Assembly (NCBI GenBank): GCA_003477405.1
Contig: QUDE01000012.1
Coordinates: forward strand, 1 to 64,000
DNA length: 64,000 bases
Source of the DNA: Ruminococcaceae bacterium AM07-15
GTDB taxonomy: Bacteria > Bacillota > Clostridia > Oscillospirales > Butyricicoccaceae
Direction of reading: 5' to 3'
A program made the translations under genes and the position numbers. Under the pieces are notes generated by a model. The model ran no database searches and was not told the origin of the DNA. It saw only the letters and a list, made by a program, of their open reading frames with translations. The number at the start of each line of letters is the position of its first letter. Positions within the stretch are counted from its first letter, which is position 1. Positions 1 through 8,943 of this stretch are shown here, piece by piece.

Positions 1-1
1 T

Positions 2-292
2 CCGGCACCGGCCGCAGCACCTGCTCCCGCAGCCGCCCCGGCCCCCGCTGCTGCTCCCGCTCCTGTGGCCGCAGCCGCCGGCACCAAGGTGGAATCCCCC
101 ATGCCCGGCTCCATCATTGACATCAAAGTCCAGACTGGCGCCGCTGTCAAGGAAGGGGATGTGATCATCATCCTGGAAGCCATGAAGATGGAAAACGAAA
201 TCACCGCTCCCTGCTCCGGCACCATCGCTCAGATGGCCACCACCAAGGGCGCTCAGGTGAACACCGGCGATCTGCTCTTTGTGATTTCCTAA
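2..292 (+). CDS. Biotin carboxyl carrier subunit of a sodium-pumping decarboxylase (5' truncated)
   Basis: The reading frame is open to the left edge, so the true start lies upstream. The first ~25 codons encode an Ala/Pro-rich flexible linker, followed by a ~70-residue biotinyl domain with the biotin-attachment motif EAMKMEN; the lysine between the two methionines carries biotin. In this family the domain shuttles CO2 from the carboxyltransferase alpha subunit to the membrane beta subunit, whose gene follows 15 bp downstream. The linker plus C-terminal biotin domain resembles the gamma subunit of glutaconyl-CoA decarboxylase and the carriers of methylmalonyl-CoA and oxaloacetate decarboxylases. 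The substrate cannot be decided without the alpha subunit outside the window. Confidence 0.9.
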   Translation, partial: PAPAAAPAPAAAPAPAAAPAPVAAAAGTKVESPMPGSIIDIKVQTGAAVKEGDVIIILEAMKMENEITAPCSGTIAQMATTKGAQVNTGDLLFVIS

Positions 293-307
293 GAGGAGGA
301 CCTCTTT

Positions 308-1474
308 ATGAATATCACAGAAGTTCTCAAGGGTCTGGTGATGGACAGCGGATTTGCTGCCATCACCTGGCAGCAGGTCGTCATGATCCTGGTGGCCTGT
401 GCCCTGATCTACCTGGCCATTGTAAAAAAGTTCGAGCCCATGCTTCTTCTGACCATTGCCTTTGGCATGCTGCTGGTCAACCTGCCTCTGGGCGGACTGA
501 TGAGCCCGCCGCCGGAAGGGGAGAGCTGGACCAAAGCCGGACTGCTGTATCTGTTCAGCCAAGGCGTTAAGAGCAGTATTTTCCCTTGCCTGATCTTTAT
601 GGGCGTGGGTGCCATGACCGACTTCGGTCCCATGCTGGCCAACCCCATGAGCCTGCTGCTGGGCGCTGCTGCTCAGCTGGGCATTTATGTGGCCTTTGTG
701 CTGGCCATTGTGATGGGTCACACCATCCCGGGCATCGACTTCACTCCCCAACAGGCAGCGGCCATCGCCATCATCGGCGGCGCCGACGGCCCCACGGCCA
801 TTTTCCTGGCCACCAAGCTGGCATCTGAACTATTGGCTCCCATTGCGGTGGCGGCCTATTCCTACATGGCTCTGATCCCCCTGATCCAGCCCCCCATCAT
901 GCGGCTGCTGACCACGGAAAAAGAGCGGAAGATCCAGATGAAGCAGCTGCGGAAGGTCTCTCAGACCGAAAAGATCATCTTCCCCATCGCCGTGACCATC
1001 GTGGTGGTGCTGATGCTCCCCTCTGTGGCTCCTCTGCTGGGTATGTTCATGCTGGGCAACCTGTTCCGGGAAAGCGGCGTTGTGCCTCGTCTCAGTGACA
1101 CCGCCCAGAATGCTCTGATCAACATCATCACCATTCTGCTGGGTGTGTCTGTGGGCGCCAGCGCCGACGGCACCATCTTCCTCAAGCCCCAGACTCTGAT
1201 GATCATCTGCCTGGGCCTTGTGGCGTTTGCCTTCTCCACCGTCGGCGGCGTGCTGCTGGGCAAGGTGATGTGCAAACTGTCCCACGGCAAGATCAACCCC
1301 CTGATCGGTGCGGCCGGTGTGTCTGCTGTGCCCATGGCTGCCCGTGTGGCCAATGTGGAAGGCCAGAAGTACAACAAAGCCAATTATCTGCTGATGTTCG
1401 CCATGGGCCCCAATGTGGCCGGCGTGATCGGCAGTGCTGTGGCGGCGGGCTTCTTGCTGAAAATGTTCGGCTAA
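308..1474 (+). CDS. Sodium-ion-translocating decarboxylase beta subunit (GcdB/OadB/MmdB family)
   Basis: The 388-residue polytopic membrane protein decarboxylates carboxybiotin and couples this to Na+ export. Family hallmarks are visible: [12 protein letters not shown] near residues 97-108, the GGADGPTA motif at 157-164 (D160 corresponds to the essential Asp203 of Klebsiella OadB), and a C-terminal region with [11 protein letters not shown] strong AGGAGG lies 9 bases before the ATG. It is translationally close to the biotin carrier gene and ends the operon, since a strong terminator follows. Length is normal for the family. It should power a sodium gradient during fermentation of dicarboxylic or amino acids. 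Confidence 0.93.
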   Translation: MNITEVLKGLVMDSGFAAITWQQVVMILVACALIYLAIVKKFEPMLLLTIAFGMLLVNLPLGGLMSPPPEGESWTKAGLLYLFSQGVKSSIFPCLIFMGVGAMTDFGPMLANPMSLLLGAAAQLGIYVAFVLAIVMGHTIPGIDFTPQQAAAIAIIGGADGPTAIFLATKLASELLAPIAVAAYSYMALIPLIQPPIMRLLTTEKERKIQMKQLRKVSQTEKIIFPIAVTIVVVLMLPSVAPLLGMFMLGNLFRESGVVPRLSDTAQNALINIITILLGVSVGASADGTIFLKPQTLMIICLGLVAFAFSTVGGVLLGKVMCKLSHGKINPLIGAAGVSAVPMAARVANVEGQKYNKANYLLMFAMGPNVAGVIGSAVAAGFLLKMFG

Positions 1475-1486
1475 ACCGCAAGCCTC

Positions 1487-1524
1487 AAAAAAGAACGCTG
1501 TGCATTGCACAGCGTTCTTTTTTT
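1487..1524 (+). terminator. Rho-independent terminator after the decarboxylase operon
   Basis: An A-tract leads into a perfect stem (GAACGCTGTGC, loop ATT, GCACAGCGTTC) followed by seven T residues. Confidence 0.9.
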
Positions 1525-1570
1525 GCCGTAATCCACAATTTTTCCCGGGAGCGTTCTGTAATTTTCCCCA

Positions 1571-1599
1571 GTGACGCAAAAAATATTTTATTTTATAAT
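1571..1599 (+). promoter_or_regulatory. Candidate sigma-A promoter for the 1626 gene
   Basis: GTGACG, 17-base AT-rich spacer, TATAAT. The -10 is perfect and the -35 matches four of six positions. It lies just upstream of an AAGGAGG ribosome site. Confidence 0.5.
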
Positions 1600-1625
1600 A
1601 AATGTATCCAAAGGAGGTGTTTCCC

Positions 1626-2153
1626 GTGAAAAGAAAGACAAAATGGATGCTGGGCTCACTGGCCCTGCTTCTTGCCATCGGTCTTGGTGTCGGCGGCTGG
1701 CTCTATTATGGCTTCCAGCGGGATCAGATCGCCACTTTAGAGGACTTCAGTCTTTCCATGAAGATCGTCCAGGAACCCGGCGACAAAAACGAAGGAACGA
1801 TCACCGTCCAGTGCACCCTGCGGAACAATACGCCCTGGCCCCAGCGCATCGCCTACAGCGGCTCGGTGTTTACTCCCTTCTCCTATAATGAAGCCCTGGG
1901 CCGGCCCGATCCCACTCTCCAGTCCACCCTCAGCGTCACCGATCAGCCGGTGCTGCTGCCCTTTGAAAGCATCACCGAAACCTACACCGTGGGTTCCGAG
2001 GACCGGTATCATTTTTACGCCGGTTGGGGAGAGGGCACCCTGCTGGGATGCAAAGCCTGGTTTTCCTGTATTCCTCTGAAAAAGTTCGAAGAAAACCACA
2101 CTTTTTCAGATTGGAACGAGTGCAAAGTGGATCTGAAAGACATCCCGCTGTAA
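1626..2153 (+). CDS. Membrane-anchored protein of unknown function
   Basis: I do not recognise the family. Starting at GTG 1626 the product has 175 residues: a basic N-terminus (KRKTK), one membrane segment at about residues 6-26, then an extracytoplasmic domain predicted mostly beta, containing a TVQCTLRNNTPWPQRIAYSG stretch typical of immunoglobulin-like or DUF-type surface domains. The upstream in-frame ATG at 1602 would place the AAGGAGG inside the coding region, so GTG with 8-base spacing is preferred. It stands alone between two terminators, with its own promoter. Confidence 0.75.
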   Translation: MKRKTKWMLGSLALLLAIGLGVGGWLYYGFQRDQIATLEDFSLSMKIVQEPGDKNEGTITVQCTLRNNTPWPQRIAYSGSVFTPFSYNEALGRPDPTLQSTLSVTDQPVLLPFESITETYTVGSEDRYHFYAGWGEGTLLGCKAWFSCIPLKKFEENHTFSDWNECKVDLKDIPL

Positions 2154-2164
2154 CCTGTAACAAG

Positions 2165-2203
2165 CAAAAAAGCAGCGCCGCGAAATGCGGCGCTGCTTTT
2201 TGT
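2165..2203. terminator. Bidirectional terminator between convergent genes
   Basis: AAAAAGCAGCGCCGC, loop GAAAT, GCGGCGCTGCTTTTT. The A- and T-tracts allow termination of both the + gene ending at 2153 and the - gene ending at 2215. Confidence 0.9.
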
Positions 2204-2214
2204 TGTGATCTATT

Positions 2215-3405
2215 TTAGAAATCGATCTCCAGGTCGTAATAGCAAGCCTTCAGCAGCTTCTCCATCTCTTCCTGGGTGGGGATGCGGGGGTTGGTGCCGG
2301 TGCAGGCATCGCCAATGGCCAGCTCGGCCACCTGCGGCAGTTTCTCCATGAACTCATTCTCGTCGATGATGCCGCCCTCGTAATCCTTGATGCAGGAGGG
2401 AATCTCCAGGGCCTTGTTCATCTTCTTCAGCTCTTCGATCAGGCTGGTGACCAGCTCTTCGGTGTTGCTGCCGGAGAGGTGGAGGAATTTAGCGATCTGA
2501 GCATAACGCTCCGCAGCTTCCGGATTCTTGGCGTTATAGCGAATGACCTTGGGCAGGTACATGGCGTTGGCGCAGCCATGGACGATGTGCCCGCCGGAGA
2601 AGGCGGCGCCGGTCTTGTGGGCCATGGAATGAACGATGCCCAGCAGAGCGTTGGAGAAGGCCATGCCGGCCAGGCACTGGGCGTTGTGCATCCGATCACG
2701 AGCGGCCATATCTCCCTGGAAGGAGGCGATCAGGTCCTCATGGATCATATGGATGGCGTGGAGAGCCAGAGGATCGGTGTAATCGCAATGAGCGGTGGAC
2801 ACATAGGCCTCGATGGCGTGGGTCATGGCGTCCATACCGGTATGGGCCGTCAGCTTCTTGGGCATGGTTTCGGCCAGATCCGGGTCCACAATGGCCACAT
2901 CGGGGGTGATGTTAAAGTCGGCCAGAGGATACTTGATGCCCTTCTCATAGTCGGTGATGACGCTGAAGGCTGTCACTTCGGTGGCTGTGCCGGAAGTGGA
3001 GGGAATGGCGCAGAAGTGAGCCTTAGTGCGCAGAGTGGGGAAGTTGAAGGGGGTGATCAGCTGCTCAAAGGTGGTCTCCGGATATTCATAGAAGGCCCAC
3101 ATGGCTTTGGCCGCATCGATGGGGGAACCGCCGCCCATGGCCACGATCCAGTCGGGCTCAAACTCCCGCATCATCTGGGCGCCGCGCATGACGGTCTCCA
3201 CAGAAGGATCGGGCTCCACATTCTCAAACAGCTGCACTTCCATGCCGGCCGCCTTCAGGTTGTTCACCGCTTTGTCCAGGAAGCCGAAACGCTTCATGGA
3301 GCCGCCGCCTACCACAACAATGGCCTTTTTGCCTTTCAGATTCTTCAGTTCTTCAATAGCGCCCTTACCATGATACAGATCCCGGGGCAATGTGAATCGT
3401 GCCAT
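2215..3405 (-). CDS. Iron-containing (group III) alcohol dehydrogenase
   Basis: The 396-residue NAD(P)-dependent dehydrogenase interconverts an alcohol and aldehyde, typically to reoxidise NADH in fermentation. N-terminal nucleotide-binding features include GGGSMK near 33-38 and GGGSPIDAAK at 91-100. Probable metal ligands are D192, H196, H259 and H276, matching the D-H-H-H pattern of the FucO family. The start is ATG 3405 with AGGAGG 7 bases upstream; an in-frame start 21 codons earlier would swallow that site. Monocistronic. A Rex-like operator lies about 36 bases upstream, which suggests control by the NADH/NAD+ ratio. Substrate (ethanol, butanol, propanediol) cannot be told from sequence alone. 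Confidence 0.9.
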   Translation of the reverse strand: MARFTLPRDLYHGKGAIEELKNLKGKKAIVVVGGGSMKRFGFLDKAVNNLKAAGMEVQLFENVEPDPSVETVMRGAQMMREFEPDWIVAMGGGSPIDAAKAMWAFYEYPETTFEQLITPFNFPTLRTKAHFCAIPSTSGTATEVTAFSVITDYEKGIKYPLADFNITPDVAIVDPDLAETMPKKLTAHTGMDAMTHAIEAYVSTAHCDYTDPLALHAIHMIHEDLIASFQGDMAARDRMHNAQCLAGMAFSNALLGIVHSMAHKTGAAFSGGHIVHGCANAMYLPKVIRYNAKNPEAAERYAQIAKFLHLSGSNTEELVTSLIEELKKMNKALEIPSCIKDYEGGIIDENEFMEKLPQVAELAIGDACTGTNPRIPTQEEMEKLLKACYYDLEIDF

Positions 3406-3440
3406 ATCAATTCCTCCTAAGTTTGCGGCCCGTGCCGTAT

Positions 3441-3458
3441 TTGTTATTTTTTTAACGC
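3441..3458. promoter_or_regulatory. Candidate Rex operator upstream of the alcohol dehydrogenase
   Basis: The 18-base sequence TTGTTATTTTTTTAACGC matches the Rex consensus TTGTTAA-N4-TTAACAA at 11 of 14 defined positions. It overlaps a weak - strand promoter (TTGAGG, 16 bases, TAACAA). Inference only. Confidence 0.4.
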
Positions 3459-3586
3459 TTAACCTCAAAAAAAGAACGCCGCAGCGTTTCCTTTGATTTC
3501 GGCCTTATTATGCGCCTTTTTTTCTCAAAAGGGAAGAGGCAAAGTGGACAAAACTTTGATATTTTTTTGTCAATATCGACGAAACA

Positions 3587-3616
3587 AAAGGGCCGGAGTT
3601 TTCCTCCGGCCCTTTT
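3587..3616 (-). terminator. Terminator of the amino-acid ABC transporter operon
   Basis: AAAAGGGCCGGAG, loop TTTTC, CTCCGGCCCTTTTT, placed just past the stop of the ATPase gene on the - strand. Confidence 0.85.
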
Positions 3617-3622
3617 TGAAAT

Positions 3623-4369
3623 TTACAGCACTTTGGACAAGAACTCCTGCAAGCGGGGATTTTCGGGATGGCCGAAAAACTCCTCCGGGGGCTGGTCCAC
3701 CAACAGATGGCCCTGATCCATAAAGAGCACCCGGGTACCCACTTCCCGGGCAAAGCCCATTTCGTGGGTGACCACCACCATGGTCATGCCCTGGGCGGCC
3801 AGGTCCTTCATAACCTCCAGCACCTCGCCTACCATTTCCGGGTCCAGAGCCGAGGTGGGCTCGTCGAAGAGCATCACATCGGGCTGCATGCACAGAGCAC
3901 GCACAATGGCGATACGCTGTTTCTGGCCGCCGGAGAGCTGGGCCGGATAGGCCTGGGCCCGATCTTCCAGATTGACCTTGCGCAGCAGGTCCATAGCCAT
4001 GCTTTCCGCCTGGGCCGGGTCCATCTTCTTCACTTTGATGGGAGCCAGAGTCATGTTCTCCAGCACGGTTTTGTGGGGGAAGAGGTTAAAATGCTGGAAC
4101 ACCATGCCCATCTTCTGGCGGTGCTGATCCAGATTGATCTTTTTATCGGTGATATCCACACCCTCAAAAATGACGCTGCCTTCGGTGGGAACCTCCAGCA
4201 GATTAAGGGAGCGGAGCAGGGTGGATTTACCCGAACCGGAGGGGCCTACGATGACCACCACCTGGCCCTTGTCGATGGTCAGGTTCACATGGTCGAGAGC
4301 GGTGATCTCCGGGCCGAACTTTTTCACCAGGCCCTGGACTTCGATGAGATGATTAGCGGGCGTCGCCAC
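3623..4369 (-). CDS. Polar amino-acid ABC transporter ATP-binding protein (GlnQ/ArtP type)
   Basis: The ATPase drives import of a polar amino acid. It shows Walker [11 protein letters not shown]-loop FQHFNLFPH, signature LSGGQKQR, Walker [15 protein letters not shown] and the H-switch THEMGF. Start is chosen as GTG 4369 (248 residues) because AAGGAGG sits 7 bases upstream; the in-frame ATG seven codons earlier has no such site. It overlaps the permease gene by 17 bp, so the two are translationally coupled. It is the last gene of the operon and should serve both binding proteins encoded upstream. Confidence 0.95.
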   Translation of the reverse strand: MATPANHLIEVQGLVKKFGPEITALDHVNLTIDKGQVVVIVGPSGSGKSTLLRSLNLLEVPTEGSVIFEGVDITDKKINLDQHRQKMGMVFQHFNLFPHKTVLENMTLAPIKVKKMDPAQAESMAMDLLRKVNLEDRAQAYPAQLSGGQKQRIAIVRALCMQPDVMLFDEPTSALDPEMVGEVLEVMKDLAAQGMTMVVVTHEMGFAREVGTRVLFMDQGHLLVDQPPEEFFGHPENPRLQEFLSKVL

Positions 4370-5045
4370 GGCGCATCCTCCTTTCCACATAACCCAGCAG
4401 TTTGGAAGCCGGGAATGTCATACACAGATAGAGACCAGCGGCCAGCAGCAGGGGGCCCATGGTCTGATATGTAGCGCCGCGGGTCAGGTTGGCGCCGAAC
4501 ATCAGCTCGCTGACGCCGATGGTGGAGCAGATGGAGCTTTCCTTTACCAGGGTAACAAACTCGTTGCCCAGGGCGGGAAGGATGTTCTTTACAGCCTGGG
4601 GCAGCACGATCATGCGCATGCACTGGCCCTGGGTCATGCCCAGGGAGCGGGCCGCTTCGGTCTGGCCCCGGTCCACCGCTAGGATGCCCGCCCGGATGAC
4701 TTCCGCCACATAGGCCGAGCTGTTGATGGCCAGAGCGATGATACAGGGCAGGAACATGGCAAAGTTCATAAACCCGAAGAGCATGTAGTTGGGCAGCTTT
4801 ACCGCACCGAACACACCATAGTAGATAATCGACACCTGCACCAGCATGGGAGTGCCACGGATGATCTCAATAAAAGCACTGGAAATGAATCTGAGGATCT
4901 TGTTGTTGGACAAACGCATCAATGCCAGACAGATAGCGGGGAGCACAGCAATAACCACCGTGAGGAAAGCCAGCACCAATGTGTAATAAACACCGTCCCT
5001 GAAATAGGGCCAGTAGTCCGGCAGGAAGGAAAAGGATATATTCAA
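4353..5045 (-). CDS. Polar amino-acid ABC transporter permease (HisM/GlnP type)
   Basis: The 230-residue inner-membrane protein has about five hydrophobic helices and the permease signature region [21 protein letters not shown] split around the EAA loop, which docks on the ATPase. The start codon is TTG at 5045, placed 8 bases after [19 protein letters not shown] is typical of the His/Glu/Gln/Arg family. There is one permease gene, so the transporter is probably a homodimer. It lies between the ATPase and the binding-protein genes on the same strand. Confidence 0.94.
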   Translation of the reverse strand: MNISFSFLPDYWPYFRDGVYYTLVLAFLTVVIAVLPAICLALMRLSNNKILRFISSAFIEIIRGTPMLVQVSIIYYGVFGAVKLPNYMLFGFMNFAMFLPCIIALAINSSAYVAEVIRAGILAVDRGQTEAARSLGMTQGQCMRMIVLPQAVKNILPALGNEFVTLVKESSICSTIGVSELMFGANLTRGATYQTMGPLLLAAGLYLCMTFPASKLLGYVERRMRRGDAR

Positions 5046-5132
5046 GCCGGTAACCTCCTTTTTTCTCTCTCTTGTCGCCTTGGAAAGCGCTCAAGAGCCG
5101 GACGGAGCACTGCCCCGTCCGGCCCATATTTT

Positions 5133-5942
5133 TTAATACTCGGAATCCAGGTTGGCCTGGTTGACCATCTCGTCCATCTCACCGGAAGAAGTCACATCGG
5201 CGATGACGGAATTGATGTGATCCAGCAGCTCGGTGTTGCCCTTCTTCACGGCAATGCAGCTGCCGGTGGCGTCATAGGGAACCTCGAAATCAGCGATCAT
5301 CAGATCGGGGTTCTGGGCGATAAAGCCTTCGGCCACGGCCACTTCCACGATAACACCTTCTACCTTGCCGCTGCTGAGGGACATGATCTCATCGGGCAGC
5401 TTGGGCAGGGAAACCAGCACAGAGCCGGGGAACTGCTCCTTGGCGATGCCCTCCTGAATGGAACCGGTCTGGGCCGCGATCTGCTGGTCCTTGAAAGATT
5501 CCAGGGAAGTATACTTTTCCGCATCCTCTTTGCGAATGATGCAGCACTGTTCACCGGAGTAATAAGGATCGGAGAAGTCCACCTGCTTTTTCCGCTCTTC
5601 ATCGGGGGACAGGCCGGCGGCCACAAAGTCCACGGTGCCGTTGTTCAGCTCATTGAGCAGGCTGTTGAAGTCCATGTCCTTGATCACCAGCTCTTTGTCC
5701 ATCTCTTCGGCGATCTTCTTGGCCAGAGCCACATCGAAACCCAGGATGGTGTCTTTGCCGTTGACCATCTTATGGAACTCATAGGGAGCAAAGTCGGCGG
5801 AAGTACCCAGCACCAGCTGATCCTTCTCTTCGCCGCCCTTGGAGCCGCCATCATTGCTCTGGCCCTCTTCCTTGGTGCAGGCCGCCATGGAAAGAGTCAT
5901 CACAGCTGCCAGCAGCAAGGCTGCAAATTTCTTCAGTTTCAT
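5133..5942 (-). CDS. Amino-acid ABC transporter substrate-binding lipoprotein 1
   Basis: The 269-residue extracellular solute-binding protein (family 3) captures an amino acid and presents it to the permease. It has a lipoprotein signal peptide with Cys22 after LSMAA, a polar Gly/Ser/Glu linker, then the LVLGTSADFAPYEF entry typical of the family, GFDVALAKKIA and the FVAAGLSPDEERKKQVDFSDPYY block. ATG 5942 is preferred over upstream ATGs because GGAGG lies 8 bases before it. Its own promoter is at 5996-6024. A close paralogue is encoded directly upstream, and the pair share the downstream permease and ATPase. Confidence 0.94.
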   Translation of the reverse strand: MKLKKFAALLLAAVMTLSMAACTKEEGQSNDGGSKGGEEKDQLVLGTSADFAPYEFHKMVNGKDTILGFDVALAKKIAEEMDKELVIKDMDFNSLLNELNNGTVDFVAAGLSPDEERKKQVDFSDPYYSGEQCCIIRKEDAEKYTSLESFKDQQIAAQTGSIQEGIAKEQFPGSVLVSLPKLPDEIMSLSSGKVEGVIVEVAVAEGFIAQNPDLMIADFEVPYDATGSCIAVKKGNTELLDHINSVIADVTSSGEMDEMVNQANLDSEY

Positions 5943-5995
5943 CTTCATTTCCTCCACAGTAATCCCCATAAGGGGCGATTTGATTGCGTGCAATA

Positions 5996-6024
5996 ATTAT
6001 ACATCGCTATTCATATTGATTCAA
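5996..6024 (-). promoter_or_regulatory. Sigma-A promoter of binding lipoprotein 1
   Basis: On the - strand: TTGAAT, 17-base spacer, TATAAT. Confidence 0.75.
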
Positions 6025-6106
6025 TAGCAAAATGCCCATCAACTTGTATGAAATCCCCCAATGGAAAGGGAAAATACTGGTTCAATGTGACGGAAGAGTG
6101 AAGGGA

Positions 6107-6922
6107 TCAATCCTCCGAGGGGGCCTGGGCCTTGGCTTCTTCCATATACTGATCAAACAGGCCCTGCTCCTTCACTTCTTTCACTGTTTCATTGATCTGC
6201 TCCAGCAGCTGGGTGTTGCCCTTTTTCACTGCCACAGCGCAGGTGCTTTCTTCGTAAAACACCTCAAAGGATGCCTGGGCCAGGTCGTCATTTTCCGCCA
6301 GATAGCCGTCTGCGGTGTCTTTATCCATCAAAACAGCGTCCACCTTGCCGGTTTTCAGCTGCATGATCATATCGGGCACCTTGCCCAGGGAGACCAGGGG
6401 AGAGTCGGGCATCTGATCTTTGGCCACTTCCTCATGGATGGAGCTGGTCTGGGCCGCCACCGAATGACCGGCCAGGCTGTCAGGGGTGGTGTAGGTATCC
6501 ACATCTTCCGCCCGCACCAGGCAGCAGATGCCGCCGGTATAATAATAGTCGGAAAAGTCCACCTGCTCCTTACGCTCCTCATTGGGAGCCAGGGACGCGA
6601 TGACGAAGTCTACCGTGCCGTTGTCCAGCTCGGTGAGCAGACTGTTGAAGTCCATATCTTTAATGACCAGTTCTTTGCCCATGTCGTCGGCGATCTTCTG
6701 GGCCAGGGCCACATCGCAGCCCATGATGGTATCTTCGCCGTTGACGATCTTGTGAAACTCAAAGGGAGCGTAGTCGGCCGAGGTACCCAGGACGATCTGG
6801 TCTTTTTCCTCCTGGTTCTGGGAGCCGTTCCCGCTTTGTCCCTCTTCTTTGGTGCAGGCCCCAAGGGTGGCGGCGGTGATACCCGCCAAAAACAGGGCGG
6901 TGAGTTTTTTCAGCAGTTTCAT
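6107..6922 (-). CDS. Amino-acid ABC transporter substrate-binding lipoprotein 2
   Basis: The 271-residue paralogue of the neighbouring binding protein has a lipobox with Cys23 (TLGAC), a short polar linker, then IVLGTSADYAPFEF, CDVALAQKIADDMGKEL and the FVIASLAPNEERKEQVDFSDYYY block. Start ATG 6922 has GGAGGG upstream. It looks like an old tandem duplication: the mature domains align along their length, but ligand-loop residues differ (for example ASLAPNEE against AGLSPDEE), so specificity may have diverged. It has a separate promoter at 6975-7003, allowing independent expression. Confidence 0.93.
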   Translation of the reverse strand: MKLLKKLTALFLAGITAATLGACTKEEGQSGNGSQNQEEKDQIVLGTSADYAPFEFHKIVNGEDTIMGCDVALAQKIADDMGKELVIKDMDFNSLLTELDNGTVDFVIASLAPNEERKEQVDFSDYYYTGGICCLVRAEDVDTYTTPDSLAGHSVAAQTSSIHEEVAKDQMPDSPLVSLGKVPDMIMQLKTGKVDAVLMDKDTADGYLAENDDLAQASFEVFYEESTCAVAVKKGNTQLLEQINETVKEVKEQGLFDQYMEEAKAQAPSED

Positions 6923-6974
6923 TGCAATTCCCTCCATCAATCTGAAAAGCATTCGCTTTGTCTTCGATGGGATA

Positions 6975-7003
6975 ATTATACGATACTCCGTATAAAATTG
7001 CAA
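6975..7003 (-). promoter_or_regulatory. Sigma-A promoter of binding lipoprotein 2
   Basis: On the - strand: TTGCAA, 17-base spacer, TATAAT. A short inverted repeat, ATAC-TCC-GTAT, lies within the spacer and could be an operator. Confidence 0.8.
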
Positions 7004-7035
7004 TAGTTATTTATTCATCATTCTGCATAAATATC

Positions 7036-8151
7036 TCATTCCAAACCGTCCAGTGTATAGGCAATGAGCAAGTCCGCCATATTGCCGTAGCTCTGGATGC
7101 CGGCTGTTTGGTTCTGGGCTTTCAGGTAGGCATCGTTGACGGCCGTGCCCGCGGTTTTGGCCGGGCCTTCGAACTGGCTGAGATAATCGTTGAGGGCCCG
7201 GATATCCCGGCGGAGGTTTTCTCCCACCTGACTGCTGAGCAGGGAGGACAGCTCCGGGGACACATCATAAAGGGCATTGGACAGATAAATATAGCCATTG
7301 ATGACGCCGCTGTACCGGATGCCAGGATCATCGCTGCTGACACAGGCCAGATAGGCGGAAAAGCCCGCCTCATCCTCGGGAGCCACTCCCAGGCAATGGG
7401 CCTGCTCATGGGCGATGTTATAGGCCAGGTGGGTGCTCACTGTAGGCCCCACAGTGGGCTCGGCGGTAAAGGGGAAGTAATAGCCTGCAATGCCCACCCA
7501 GGGCATCAGTTTCCCCAGCACCCGGGCCTGTTTGGCCATGGTCACCCGCCCGGACCCATAGACCGAATAGCTTTCTCCCAGCTTTTCATACTGGGCGCCG
7601 GTCTCCTGGCTGAGGGAGGAAAAATCCCCGGACAAAAAGGTGCCGTCTTCGTCCCGGGGCACCTGATCGGCCAGCTCATTGGCCTGCTCCAAAAGAATCA
7701 TGGCGCTTTCCATCAGTTCATCCACCGACCGGGGCCGGACGGAAAGGCCCAGCTCCTCCGCCAGGGAAGGGGCCTGATACTGTACGCCCCACAGGAAGGT
7801 AAAGACGCCGCCCACCCAAAGGGCCAACGCCGCCGTACGGCAAAGTCCCCGAAGAAAGCCCCGGCCTTTTCCCCGGATGGCGCCGCCCAGAAGGAACCAG
7901 AGCACAAGCACCACCGCCAAGGCCAGAAACACCTCCGACAGGGGAATGGGGATCTTTTCGGTGCAGAAGGCGATGGCCCCTGTCACCGCCCGGGCCATGG
8001 CCCGGCTGCCCTCGCCGAAAAAGTGCCCCATACATAAAACGATGAGCCAGAACAGTCCGCCCCACAAAGCCGCAGGAAGAGCCCGACCCAACAGCTGCCG
8101 CAGTTTCCCATAGCCTTTTTTCAAAAAGGCCAATATGTTCCGCCCCCTCAT
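7036..8151 (-). CDS. DUF3810 family membrane protein with an HEQAH zinc-protease motif
   Basis: The 371-residue protein has three membrane segments in the first ~120 residues (about 25-45, 70-90, 105-122) and a large outside domain. That domain carries H248-E-Q-A-H252 with E261 (PEDEAGF) a little downstream, the pattern of a gluzincin-type active site, in the sequence HLAYNIAHEQAHCLG. DUF3810 proteins are uncharacterised putative metallopeptidases. The start overlaps the CYTH gene stop by 4 bp (ATGA), so the two are coupled. The peptidase activity is inferred from the motif. Confidence 0.85.
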   Translation of the reverse strand: MRGRNILAFLKKGYGKLRQLLGRALPAALWGGLFWLIVLCMGHFFGEGSRAMARAVTGAIAFCTEKIPIPLSEVFLALAVVLVLWFLLGGAIRGKGRGFLRGLCRTAALALWVGGVFTFLWGVQYQAPSLAEELGLSVRPRSVDELMESAMILLEQANELADQVPRDEDGTFLSGDFSSLSQETGAQYEKLGESYSVYGSGRVTMAKQARVLGKLMPWVGIAGYYFPFTAEPTVGPTVSTHLAYNIAHEQAHCLGVAPEDEAGFSAYLACVSSDDPGIRYSGVINGYIYLSNALYDVSPELSSLLSSQVGENLRRDIRALNDYLSQFEGPAKTAGTAVNDAYLKAQNQTAGIQSYGNMADLLIAYTLDGLE

Positions 8152-8738
8152 GCCAGAAGCTCCATGGCCCGGGCGAATTTGGACTTTTCCCAGCCCTTGA
8201 GGCCCAGGCTTTTTTCCAGCTCCCGGCGCAAGGCGTCAAAATCCTCTTCCGAACCTTTTTTCAGCTCCAGCTCCCATTCGTCGATGGGAGCCTCTTTGCC
8301 CCCGGCCTGGATGCGGCCTTGATCCCGGCACAGCTCCACCGTCAATCCTTCCCGGGAAAACAGAGCAGACAGGCGGCAAAACTCCATCCGGGCCTTTTCC
8401 TGGAATGGCCCATTCAATGCTTCCCGCCAGCTTTCCGGCAGGTCAGGACGGTTCAAAAGGGCCTGCACCCCTTGTTCCAGGGTGTCTGCCTTTTCTTCGA
8501 TCTCCACCCGGCGGGCCACGCCGTCCTGCATACCGCCGCCTTTGACTGTGCACACCGACTCCGGCCCTTCCTGACGCAGACGCAGGGCAAAGCCCGCCTG
8601 GGCGCAGCCGGACTCCGGCGTATCATAATAAAAAGCGCTCATGGGCGTCTCCTCCAAAGGCCCCAGGAAGGGGGCCAAAAGAGGATGGGCAAACAGATCG
8701 ATGCCTTCCTCTCCTTTGTACTTCACTTCGATTTCCAT
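8148..8738 (-). CDS. CYTH domain protein (triphosphate tunnel metalloenzyme)
   Basis: The 196-residue protein begins with the CYTH signature ExExK (E2, E4, K6 in MEIEVKYKG) and has the alternating charged strands expected of the tunnel fold: FALRLRQEG, VARRVEIEEKA, ARMEFCRLSALF, WELELKKGS. Members bind triphosphates and divalent metal; activities range from inorganic triphosphatase to adenylate cyclase. Start ATG 8738 follows AAAGGAG by 7 bases; upstream in-frame codons are unsupported. It is the first gene of a two-gene unit with the DUF3810 protein. Confidence 0.88.
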   Translation of the reverse strand: MEIEVKYKGEEGIDLFAHPLLAPFLGPLEETPMSAFYYDTPESGCAQAGFALRLRQEGPESVCTVKGGGMQDGVARRVEIEEKADTLEQGVQALLNRPDLPESWREALNGPFQEKARMEFCRLSALFSREGLTVELCRDQGRIQAGGKEAPIDEWELELKKGSEEDFDALRRELEKSLGLKGWEKSKFARAMELLA

Positions 8739-8852
8739 GTTCTGCTCCTTTGCTCCGCAGAAGGTCTGCGGCCATACCGTGCCTATGATACCTATTTTAT
8801 ATGGGTATTGTATCACGGCCCGTCCCCTGTCTCAAGAAGGGGGTTTTTTCCC

Positions 8853-8881
8853 TTAACAAACAGCAATTCCTATGATATACT
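8853..8881 (+). promoter_or_regulatory. Sigma-A promoter of the zapA operon
   Basis: TTAACA, 17-base spacer, TATACT, about 60 bases before the zapA start. Confidence 0.7.
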
Positions 8882-8943
8882 TCTATATTAGGTATATTAT
8901 CCTTAGAAAAGGCGGCCAAAGCCGCCGGAAAGGGCGGGTTTCT

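Noticed and set aside
1602..1625. ATG 1602 as start of the 1626 gene
   Set aside because: It would place the AAGGAGG site inside the coding sequence.
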